Assembly: GCF_007556685.1 (NCBI RefSeq)
Contig: NZ_VJON01000003.1
Span: 1-64,000, forward strand
Length of the DNA: 64,000 bases
Source of the DNA: Tepidimonas charontis
Lineage (GTDB): Bacteria > Pseudomonadota > Gammaproteobacteria > Burkholderiales > Burkholderiaceae_C
Direction of reading: 5' to 3'
Part shown: piece by piece, positions 1-6,446 of the stretch
How the letters are laid out: every line of letters begins with the position of its first letter
Position numbering within the stretch: position 1 is the first letter of the stretch
Notes under the pieces: generated by a model
What the model was told of the DNA's origin: nothing
What the model saw: only the letters and a program-made list of their open reading frames with translations
Databases searched by the model: none
Position numbers and translations under genes: made by a program

Positions 1-81
1 GCAATCGAAGTGCCGCCGCCCACCGATGCGCTGCTGCGTCCGTTGGCCGAGTACGAAGCGCTCGTCGGAGGAGGCTGGTGA
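1..81 (+). CDS. istA: IstA transposase of IS21 family, C-terminal 26 codons
   Basis: Only the tail is present, open at the window start in frame 1 and ending with TGA at 79-81. The stop overlaps the ATG of istB by one base (TGATG), the typical istA/istB junction that couples the DDE transposase to its helper ATPase. No catalytic residues fall in the visible part, so the assignment rests on this junction and on the neighbouring istB. Confidence 0.65.
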   Translation, partial: AIEVPPPTDALLRPLAEYEALVGGGW

Positions 82-869
82 TGATCGATACCGACCGACT
101 CGACGAACTGCTCACCCGGCTGCGGCTCACAGCAATTCGCGACCAGCTCGACAGCCTGCTCGACGAAGCCGGCCGGGCGCAGATGACGCTGCGCGAGGCG
201 CTGCTGTTGCTGGCTGAGCGCGAGGTCGCCCGGCGCGACACGCGGCGCATCCAGATGGGCATGAAGCTCGCCCGCTTCCCGTGCGTGCGCACGCTCGACG
301 GCTTCGACTTCGACGCGCAGCCCTCGATCGATCCGGGGCAGATCCGGGATCTGGCCACCGGGCGCTGGATCGGCCACGGTCAGGCCTTGTTGCTGCTCGG
401 CCCGCCCGGCGTGGGCAAGACGCACCTGGCGATTGCCCTCGGGCGCGAAGCGGTGGATCGCGGCTATACGGTGCTCTTTACCTCGGCGGCGGCGCTGATG
501 GCCGGGCTGACGAAGGCGCACGCCGATGGCCGGCTCGAGGAGAAGCTGTTGCAGCTCTCCAAGCCCAAGCTGCTGATCATCGATGAACTGGGCTACCTGC
601 CGCTTGAGCCGGCGGCCGCGCACCTGTTCTTCCAGCTCGTGTCGCGGCGCTATGAGCGGGCCAGCATGCTGATCACCAGCAACCGGCCGGTCGGCGAGTG
701 GGGGCAGGTGTTCGGCGACGCGGTCGCCGCCACCGCCATCCTCGATCGGCTGCTGCACCACAGCCAGGTCATCACGATCCGGGGCGACAGCTATCGGCTG
801 CGCGACAAGCGCCGCAGCGGCCTTCTGCACAAGGCCGCTGCCCCCACCCCGATCACGTCAGAGAGTTGA
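81..869 (+). CDS. istB: IS21-family helper ATPase IstB
   Basis: A 262-residue AAA+ (DnaA/DnaC-like) ATPase that assists the IstA transposase in target selection and strand transfer. Walker A is GPPGVGKT at residues 107-114 and Walker B is IIDE at 166-169. Length matches the usual 240-270 residues and no break is seen. A GTG three bases upstream (78) is an alternative start; the ATG at 81 is preferred because it gives the classic TGATG overlap with istA. The element is probably intact on this side and could still be mobile if istA is complete upstream. Confidence 0.93.
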   Translation: MIDTDRLDELLTRLRLTAIRDQLDSLLDEAGRAQMTLREALLLLAEREVARRDTRRIQMGMKLARFPCVRTLDGFDFDAQPSIDPGQIRDLATGRWIGHGQALLLLGPPGVGKTHLAIALGREAVDRGYTVLFTSAAALMAGLTKAHADGRLEEKLLQLSKPKLLIIDELGYLPLEPAAAHLFFQLVSRRYERASMLITSNRPVGEWGQVFGDAVAATAILDRLLHHSQVITIRGDSYRLRDKRRSGLLHKAAAPTPITSES

Positions 870-965
870 TTAACCCGGGGGTCAATTCCAGATGTCGTCA
901 GGGGGTCAAATCTTCGTGTCGCTTGACAGCTGGTTGTGGTGGCGGTGGCGACGAGCCATCCAGTC

Positions 966-1017
966 CCAACAGCGGCGCGCCTTCAGGAGGACCAACAGCG
1001 GCGCGCCTTCAGGAGGA
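966..1017 (+). repeat. 26-bp perfect tandem duplication causing a frameshift
   Basis: Two adjacent identical 26-bp copies (966-991, 992-1017), each beginning CCAACAGCGG. Twenty-six is not a multiple of three, so the second copy moves the lipoprotein gene out of frame. The codon boundary falls exactly at 991/992, and deleting 992-1017 restores one continuous frame. Confidence 0.92.
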
Positions 1018-1985
1018 AGCGGCCAGCTGAGTTATGTCATTACCGAGAGCAACGCCAACGAAACGGCGGGTGCGGCGCTCAATCCGATGGCGATTTCAGC
1101 GGGGTCGATGCTTGTTTTGGCCTCGGCCGATTCGTCAGCATCGGCGCACCAGGTGCAATTACAGCAATTGTTACTGCAAGATGTCTTGCAGCGCTACAGA
1201 GCTACCCGGCTGGGCGGCGATTTCGATACCACGGCATTGGCACCCAAGGCGATTGAGACTGAGCAGGAGCCGTGTAGGTACGGCGGCAGGCAGACCATCA
1301 CCTATTACGATAAGGATGGGGACGAAGAAACAGGGCACCCCGGCGACTATCTGGAGGTTCGCTACGATTCGTGCAAAGACTTCTCGAATACCTTGTACGA
1401 CGGCTTTATCCGTCTGGAGGTCAAATCTGTTCGTGCGGTGTCCGCGACCAACGTGTCAGCGGTCTTTGACATCAGTTCGGACCTGAGGCTTCGGGTGGAC
1501 AGTCAAAATGCACTTCTGAAGGGAACGATGTCTTGGGATGTCGACTTCACGCGCCGCGGCTGGGACGACGACATTCTGACGGGGCAATTCAAGATATCGT
1601 CGGACCACATGTCGTTGAAGCTGGACAGTCAGAGCATCGTCTACACCAACTACCTGTATCGCATGGACACTCAGGACGGCCTGCTCAATTGGCAGTTTGA
1701 CCTCACGGAGCGCGTCGCGCTCAACGGCAAGACGTTCGACGTGGCGACCGAGCAGCGCTTTGCCGTGCGCGATGGCGCCTGTCCGCTGCCGCATGCCGGG
1801 GCGGCGATCATCACGGGTGCCGCGTCGCGCATGCGTGTGACGATGCGGCAGGACATGACGACGTTGCTGGAGATCGATGAGAACGGCGATGGCGTCTTTG
1901 ATAAGACCAAGATCGTGTCCACGCCGGAGGTCTTTGAACGCGATTGCTGGCGATTCGGGCCCCGGGTCCACCGGGGGAACGGATT

Positions 1986-2014
1986 GGGCGGCGGCGGCCC
2001 ATCTGCCGCCGCCC
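1986..2014 (-). terminator. GC-rich hairpin downstream of metK
   Basis: A 10-bp perfect inverted repeat, GGGCGGCGGC (1986-1995) against GCCGCCGCCC (2005-2014), lies 4 bases past the metK stop. There is no convincing T-tract on either strand, so it may be a weak terminator or just an mRNA 3' stabiliser between the convergent genes. Confidence 0.35.
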
Positions 2015-2017
2015 GGA

Positions 2018-3202
2018 TTAGGGCTGGATCCCCGCCAAATCCCGCAACACCTGCACCTTGTCGGTGCGCTCCCAGGTGAACTCCGGCTCGTCGCGGCCAA
2101 AATGGCCGTAGGCGGCCGTTTTGCCGTAGATGGGGCGCAGCAGGTCCAGCATCTGGATGATGCCTTTGGGCCGCAGGTCGAATACCTCGTTGACGATGGC
2201 GGCGATTTTCTCGTCGGGGATGACGCCGGTGCCTTCGGTGTAGACGGTGACGTTGATGGGGCGCGCCACGCCGATGGCGTAGCTGACCTGGATTTGGCAC
2301 TGGCGCGCCAAGCCGGCGGCGACGATATTCTTGGCCACGTAGCGCGCCGCGTACGCGGCCGAGCGGTCCACCTTGGTCGGGTCTTTGCCGCTGAACGCGC
2401 CGCCGCCGTGCGGGCAGGCGCCGCCGTAGGTGTCCACGATGATCTTGCGGCCGGTGAGGCCGCAGTCGCCCTGCGGGCCGCCGATGACGAAGCGCCCGGT
2501 GGGGTTGATGAGGTAGCGGGTGTCGTGCAGCCACTCCTTGGGCAGCACCGGTTTGATGATTTCTTCGATGCACGCCTCGATGAAGGCGGGCTTCATGTGT
2601 TTGCCGTCGCTCATCTCGGGGCTGTGCTGGCTGGACAGCACCACCGTGTCGATGCTGTGCGGGCGCCCGTCCACGTAGCGCATGGTGATTTGGCTTTTGG
2701 CGTCGGGCCGCAGGAAGGGCAGCCGCCCGTCCTTGCGCAGCTGGGCCTGGCGCTCGACGATGCGGTGCGCGTAGTAGATGGGCGCGGGCATGAGCTCGGG
2801 CGTTTCGTCACAGGCGTAGCCAAACATCAGGCCCTGGTCGCCCGCGCCGGTGTTGAGGTAGTCGTCGGAGGCGTGGTCCACGCCCTGGGCGATGTCGTTG
2901 CTTTGCTTGTCGTAGGCCACCAGCACCGCGCAGCCTTTGTAGTCGATGCCGTACTCGGTGTTGTCGTAGCCGATGCGCTTGATGGTGTCGCGCGCCACCT
3001 GGATGTAGTCCACATGCGCGTTGGTGGTGATTTCACCGGCCAATACCACCAGGCCGGTGTTGCACAGCGTCTCGGCGGCGACGCGGCTGCGCGGGTCTTG
3101 CTCCAGGATGGCGTCCAGGATGGCGTCCGAGATCTGGTCGGCCACTTTGTCCGGGTGGCCTTCGGAGACCGATTCGCTGGTGAAGAGGAAGTCGTTCGCC
3201 AT
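2018..3202 (-). CDS. metK: S-adenosylmethionine synthetase
   Basis: Makes S-adenosylmethionine from ATP and methionine in the cytoplasm. The 394-residue length is normal. Family motifs are all present: GHPDK at 15-19 (ATP/Mg), the GAGDQG loop at 119-124 and the Gly-rich GGGAFSGKD at 266-274. The ATG at 3202 is preceded by a good AAGGAG ribosome site. It is convergent with the broken lipoprotein gene and divergent from the acyltransferase gene at 3451. A long GC-rich leader with predicted stems precedes it (separate entry), so leader-mediated control is possible. Confidence 0.98.
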   Translation of the reverse strand: MANDFLFTSESVSEGHPDKVADQISDAILDAILEQDPRSRVAAETLCNTGLVVLAGEITTNAHVDYIQVARDTIKRIGYDNTEYGIDYKGCAVLVAYDKQSNDIAQGVDHASDDYLNTGAGDQGLMFGYACDETPELMPAPIYYAHRIVERQAQLRKDGRLPFLRPDAKSQITMRYVDGRPHSIDTVVLSSQHSPEMSDGKHMKPAFIEACIEEIIKPVLPKEWLHDTRYLINPTGRFVIGGPQGDCGLTGRKIIVDTYGGACPHGGGAFSGKDPTKVDRSAAYAARYVAKNIVAAGLARQCQIQVSYAIGVARPINVTVYTEGTGVIPDEKIAAIVNEVFDLRPKGIIQMLDLLRPIYGKTAAYGHFGRDEPEFTWERTDKVQVLRDLAGIQP

Positions 3203-3333
3203 GGCTATACACTCCTTGGTTGGTGGGTGCCGGCGTTCGGCCGGCCCCGTGCGGGAGTGGTGGCGAACGCTTTAGCGGCATTTGTGAATCGCCCGCAAGT
3301 AGTTCGGTAACTCGGCGATGAGGCCGAATTCTA
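3203..3333 (-). promoter_or_regulatory. metK promoter and structured 5' leader
   Basis: A TAGAAT -10 box lies at 3328-3333 (minus strand), predicting transcription from about 3321 and a leader of nearly 120 nt. Within the leader, ATCGCC and GGCGAT (3314-3319 with 3288-3293) close a loop containing a nested AGTT/ACCG/AACT hairpin (3301-3312). A second perfect stem, GCCGGC with a 5-nt loop, is at 3229-3245, 15-20 nt before the ribosome site, and a small CGC/GCG hairpin lies between. No known SAM-riboswitch consensus was recognised. No clear -35 box was found. Confidence 0.45.
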
Positions 3334-3450
3334 CCCTGGGGCGCGCGCCCGCGCACCGCACGCCACCCAGTCATCGGTTCGATGGAGGCGACGGGCGAGG
3401 CGGCAGACCCGCCTGCGCCGTCCGATGAAGGCGTCTTGAAGGGCTGTGCG

Positions 3451-4305
3451 ATGATGCGTTTGTTTCGGTGGCTGGCCCGCTGGCCGCTGCCGCTGTCACA
3501 CGCCGTGGGTTGGGCGGGGGGGTGGCTGGTGTGGTTGGCGTCGCCCACCTATCGCCGGCGTTGGCGCGTCCATACGCGGTGGGCTGGCGTGCGCGGTTGG
3601 CAGCGCTGGGCGTCGGTCGGGGCGGCGGGGCAGCAGGTGGCCGAGTTGCCGCGCCTGTGGTTCGGGGCGCCCGTGCGCGTAGGCTGGGAGGGGGCGGCGC
3701 ACATCGAAGCGGCACTCGCGCAGCGCCGCGGCGTGTTGTTTTTGACGCCGCACCTGGGGTGTTTCGAGGTCACGCCGCGCGCGTATGCCGAGCGTTTTGG
3801 CGTGCGGGGCGCGCCCATCACCGTGCTGTACCGCCCGTCGCGTCATGCTGGGCTGGATGCGCTGTTGCGCCAGGTCCGCCAGCGCCACGGCATGGCGGCG
3901 GTGCCCACCTCGCTGGCGGGGGTGCGGCAGTTGATGCAGGCCCTGCGTCGCGGCGAGGCGGTGGGCCTGTTGCCCGACCAGGTGCCGCCCGAGGGGCTGG
4001 GGGTGTGGGCGCCATTTTTTGGCCGCCCGGCTTACACGATGACGCTGGCGGCGCGGCTGGCGCAGCAGCCCGGCGTGCAGGTGTTGCTGGCCTGGGGAGA
4101 GCGGCTGCCGTGGGGCCGCGGGTATGTGGTGCACGTGCAGCCCTGGGCACAGGTGATGGAGGAGCCCATCGCGGCCGACGCGGAGCAAGCGGCCGCGCAA
4201 ATCAACCGCGCGCTGGAGCGCCTGATTGAGCGCGCGCCGGCGCAATATCTGTGGGGCTACGCCCGCTACAAGGCGCCGCGGCCGCTGTCGGCCGGGGCGA
4301 TATGA
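3451..4305 (+). CDS. Lipid A biosynthesis acyltransferase (LpxL/HtrB family)
   Basis: Inner-membrane acyltransferase that adds a secondary acyl chain (lauroyl or myristoyl type) to Kdo-lipid A. The 284 residues include an N-terminal hydrophobic segment and the family HX4E catalytic motif (H101, E106), followed by an LLPDQ motif. ATG 3451 was chosen because the hydrophobic N-terminus follows at once; an in-frame ATG at 3382 would add 23 poorly fitting residues. In related genomes metK is often followed by two such acyltransferases and dapF. Here an IS5-family element starts 17 bases after the stop, so a partner may have been displaced. Confidence 0.85.
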   Translation: MMRLFRWLARWPLPLSHAVGWAGGWLVWLASPTYRRRWRVHTRWAGVRGWQRWASVGAAGQQVAELPRLWFGAPVRVGWEGAAHIEAALAQRRGVLFLTPHLGCFEVTPRAYAERFGVRGAPITVLYRPSRHAGLDALLRQVRQRHGMAAVPTSLAGVRQLMQALRRGEAVGLLPDQVPPEGLGVWAPFFGRPAYTMTLAARLAQQPGVQVLLAWGERLPWGRGYVVHVQPWAQVMEEPIAADAEQAAAQINRALERLIERAPAQYLWGYARYKAPRPLSAGAI

Positions 4306-4403
4306 GCCAAACCGGGGTCTAGGGAGACACTGATTTAATCGCCCCCGAGAGGGCAGTCAGTGGCTAAGATGTAGGGCAACGACCTCGCAGGAGCGCGGTC
4401 ATC

Positions 4404-5477
4404 ATGCAAAGACAGACGAGTTTTGCCGAACTGGAGTGGTCTGCGAAGAAGCGCTAGACTCGACGCGAGCGGTTTTTGAACGCGATCGGTCCGATCACTC
4501 CGTGGGAGAAGCTGTTGCAGGTTATCGCCCCCCACTACTCAGAAGGCGATCGTGGCCGTCCCCCGAAGGGTCTGGAGCGCATGCTGCCCATGTACGTGGC
4601 GCAGCAGTGCCTGGGGTTGTCGGACGAAGGCATCGAGGATGCGGTCTACGACAGCCATGCGGTGCGCCGGTTCGTTGGTGTGGACTTGGGCGCAGACGAG
4701 GTGCCCGATGCCACGACGCTGCTGAAGTTTCGCCGCTTGCTCCAAGTCCACGAGCTGACCCGTGCCATCTTCGAGGCGATCAACGTTCATCTGCGTGAGC
4801 GTGGGCTGACGATGCACCGAGGCACGGTCGTGGATGCCACGCTCATTGCTGCCCCCAGCTCGACCAAGAACGCTCGCGGTGAGCGTGATCCGGAGATGCA
4901 TCAGACGAAGAAGGGCAACCAGTGGTACTTTGTGAGCTGCGCGCATCCCGCCTGCGGCGGGACCGCTGGCTTGCGCCAGCGTCCTGCGGCGCCTACGGCG
5001 CCTGGTGGCGTGAAGGCGCATGTGGGAGCGGACGCCGCCTCAGGCCTGGTGCACACGGTGGTGACCACGGCGGCCAATGTGGCTGATGTGACACAGGCGC
5101 ATCGGCTGTTGCACGGGCAAGAGACCGACGTCTTTGCCGATGCGGGCTACCTTGGGGCGGACAAACGCCCGGAAAACCAGGGCAAGTCCGTGACCTGGCA
5201 CGTGGCGATGCGGCCAGGCAAGCGGCGGGCATTGGACAAGACCACTTCTCTGGGGCGGGTGATGGATGCCTTGGAGCGCGGAGAAGCGTGCATTCGCGCC
5301 AAAGTCGAGCATGCCTTTCATGTGGTCAAGAACCTCTTTCGACACAAGAAGGCGCGCTATCGGGGGCTGCGCAAGAACGGCCAGCAGCTGTTGACGCTGT
5401 TTGCACTGGCCAACCTGGTGCTGGCGCGCCGGTGGCTGCTGGGCACGCAAGGCCTTGGTGCGTCCGCAGCGCGGTAA
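4404..5477 (+). pseudogene. IS5-family DDE transposase with internal amber stop
   Basis: Reading from ATG 4404 gives 357 codons, but codon 18 is TAG (4455-4457), most simply a CAG-to-TAG change in the KKRxTRRERF region. After the stop the frame is open to 5477, and a TTG at 4476 could allow an N-terminally truncated product. The DUF772-like N-terminal domain, the first catalytic Asp (D144 in VVDATLI), the second (FADAGY) and the Glu (KVEHAFHV) are recognisable. Residues 177-201 are an extra in-frame block absent from family members I recall (separate entry). Probably inactive without stop-codon readthrough or internal initiation. Confidence 0.88.
4932..5006 (+). repeat. 75-bp in-frame triple-hairpin insertion in the transposase
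   Basis: Three consecutive perfect hairpins: TCCCGCC/GGCGGGA (4946-4952, 4956-4962), CGCTGGC/GCCAGCG (4964-4970, 4975-4981) and GGCGCC/GGCGCC (4988-4993, 4997-5002). The block sits between the conserved WYF and GVKAH of the transposase, is exactly 25 codons, and contains no stop. An imperfect direct repeat (GTGA..GCGCAT) starts at 4932 and again at 5010. It looks like a small palindromic element inserted into a coding sequence. Confidence 0.75.
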
Positions 5478-5616
5478 TGAGGGGGGTGAAAGCCCTCGCA
5501 AGGGGGGCAAACAGGCCCATGGATGGGCCATACGGCCCCAAAATCGCCCACCGCCATGAACAGAGAACCCACTGTCGCGTCAACGGGCCTGAAACGTCGC
5601 ATTGTTCAGCGGTTCC

Positions 5617-5733
5617 TTAGAGTCCGGGGTTGATGGTAGTGGATGCCAGTTGCTTCGCATCGGCGCCCGGTGTCAGTCTGCCCAATGCCTTCTTCGGCCG
5701 CTCCTCGTTGTATTCCCAGCGCCAGGTGTTTGA
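5617..5733 (-). pseudogene. IS3-family transposase C-terminal remnant
   Basis: On the minus strand about 38 codons read N-T-W-R-W-E-Y-N-E-E-R-P-K-K-A-L-G, the typical WxxxYNxERPxxxLG end of an IS3-family OrfB integrase core, then run to a TAA whose bases overlap the TTAG flank of the IS5 element. Everything upstream of this tail is missing, so it is a dead fragment. The IS5-family element evidently inserted exactly at its 3' end. Confidence 0.72.
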
Positions 5734-5773
5734 ACTGGCCGGGGAAGTTTTGGTGGATGAAGAGAATGTTCAC
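5720..5773 (-). pseudogene. Glycosyltransferase N-terminal stub (17 codons)
   Basis: From GTG at 5773 the minus strand reads V-N-I-L-F-I-H-Q-N-F-P-G-Q-F-K-H-L, the recognisable start of a GT4-type glycosyltransferase (usual form: ILFxHQNFPGQFKHLAP). It then passes into the IS3 remnant in another frame. The GTG overlaps the TGA of the upstream toxin gene (GTGA). Only the first strand and loop of the fold survive. The identification rests on motif recall. Confidence 0.6.
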
Positions 5774-6198
5774 AAATGGGGCAGCCAGGGATTGATGATC
5801 TTCAAGCCGTCGATCCCTTCGAAGTCAGACACGTTACGCGTCGCCAAGGTTAGATGGTGCGCGAGCGCAATGGCGGCAATCTGCGCATCTTCAGTGCTGA
5901 TGGGGCGTCCGGCGCGCATACGCTGCGCCACCACAGCGGCGTAGCGTAGCGCCGCTCGCTCATCGAAGGGCAGGCAGCGCCCCGCAAAGTCTTCCTCAAA
6001 CATCGCTTGTGCCGCTCGTGCCAGCGCCGCTTGGCGCTTGCCCGCAGGCATCAGCGCCAGACCAAGTGCGATCTCGGCGCGGCTCACAGCGCAGACCCAC
6101 ACCTGTTCAGGGTCGAGGCGATCCAGCCATGCCGTCACCGCTTCGGCGGGCTGCGGACGCATGAATTCGGACAGCACATTGGTGTCGAGAAGCTTCAT
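5770..6198 (-). CDS. PIN-domain ribonuclease toxin, FitB/VapC type
   Basis: A 142-residue PIN-domain endoribonuclease, the toxin of a type II toxin-antitoxin pair. The four acidic residues expected for Mg binding are present: D5 (LLDTNVLSE), E42 (SRAEIA), D104 (TEDAQIAAI) and D125 (RNVSDFEG). Length and the INPW ending fit the FitB branch. Its ATG overlaps the antitoxin stop (ATGA, 6195-6198), so the two are translationally coupled. No inactivating change is seen, although the pair sits among broken genes. The last few residues could have been altered by the downstream rearrangement. Confidence 0.9.
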   Translation of the reverse strand: MKLLDTNVLSEFMRPQPAEAVTAWLDRLDPEQVWVCAVSRAEIALGLALMPAGKRQAALARAAQAMFEEDFAGRCLPFDERAALRYAAVVAQRMRAGRPISTEDAQIAAIALAHHLTLATRNVSDFEGIDGLKIINPWLPHL

Positions 6199-6446
6199 GG
6201 CCTGTCATCCCAATTGGGCGGCGTACGCGGCGGTCGGCGCGCGGGTAACTCAAAGTCCGCATCGGCCACCTCGGCAAAGCGCTGCTTCAGCCGCTGCCCC
6301 AAAGGTTGGGCGTTGGGCGCACGAAGCAAGGCTTCACGCAGAATGCGGCGGACCTCCTCTTCCATCGACACCCCGTGCTGCGCGGCACGAATGCGCAGTG
6401 CCTGCTTGATGGCGTCATCCACATGACGAATCGTCAAGGCTGCCAT
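6195..6446 (-). CDS. FitA-like ribbon-helix-helix antitoxin
   Basis: An 83-residue antitoxin. The first 40 residues (MAALTIRHVDD followed by an amphipathic helix and SMEEEVRRILREAL) form a ribbon-helix-helix DNA-binding fold. The Pro/Arg-rich C-terminal tail would occupy the toxin active site. FitA-type antitoxins repress their own operon with the toxin as co-repressor. The strong upstream promoter with two tandem half-sites (6463-6507) fits that model. Confidence 0.88.
   Translation of the reverse strand: MAALTIRHVDDAIKQALRIRAAQHGVSMEEEVRRILREALLRAPNAQPLGQRLKQRFAEVADADFELPARRPPRTPPNWDDRP

Larger units (their letters stand above)
1..928 (+). mobile_element. IS21-family element, right portion (left part outside window)
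   Basis: Contains the end of istA and all of istB in the usual overlapping arrangement. After istB, two short direct repeats of the form GGGGGTCAA(T/A)T lie at 877 and 901, as is common for repeats near IS21-family ends. The right end is placed at about 928 (a terminal CA), because sequence from 923 onward reads as the lipobox of an interrupted lipoprotein gene. The exact end is uncertain by several bases, and no target duplication can be checked because the left end is missing. Confidence 0.75.
923..2079 (+). pseudogene. Lipoprotein gene broken by IS21 insertion and a 26-bp duplication
   Basis: Just beyond the IS21 end the sequence reads L-T-A-G-C followed by four Gly and an acidic/Ser-Pro linker: a lipobox with its Cys codon at 935-937, but no start codon or signal-peptide core upstream, since IS21 lies there. 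A 26-bp tandem duplication (966-991 and 992-1017) then shifts the frame. Removing one copy joins the lipobox frame directly to a reading frame of about 310 codons. The body has no family I recognise; near the end it carries a DxNxDGxxD calcium-loop-like motif (around 1876-1905). The frame runs through the metK-side hairpin to a stop at 2077-2079, so the native C-terminus is unclear. Product cannot be made as a lipoprotein. Confidence 0.75.
4323..5616 (+). mobile_element. IS5-family insertion sequence, decayed
   Basis: About 1.29 kb. The left end reads GGAGACACTGA and the right end, reverse-complemented, GGAACCGCTGA, an imperfect terminal inverted repeat. Flanking bases are CTAG (4319-4322) and TTAG (5617-5620), matching the YTAR target preference of the IS5 group, although the two copies differ by one base. 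The single transposase gene inside is interrupted by a stop codon and carries a 75-bp insertion. Exact ends are inferred by eye. Confidence 0.8.

Noticed and set aside
877-914. CRISPR-like short repeats after istB
   Set aside because: Only two short GGGGGTCAA copies, better explained as IS21-family end repeats.
3203-3321. Known SAM or SAH riboswitch in the metK leader
   Set aside because: No match by eye to recalled SAM-I, SAM-II or SAH consensus cores, so only an unclassified structured leader is claimed.
5630-5944. Plus-strand 104-codon frame across the toxin gene end
   Set aside because: Its first part is the reverse of the IS3 and glycosyltransferase debris and the rest is antisense to the PIN toxin.
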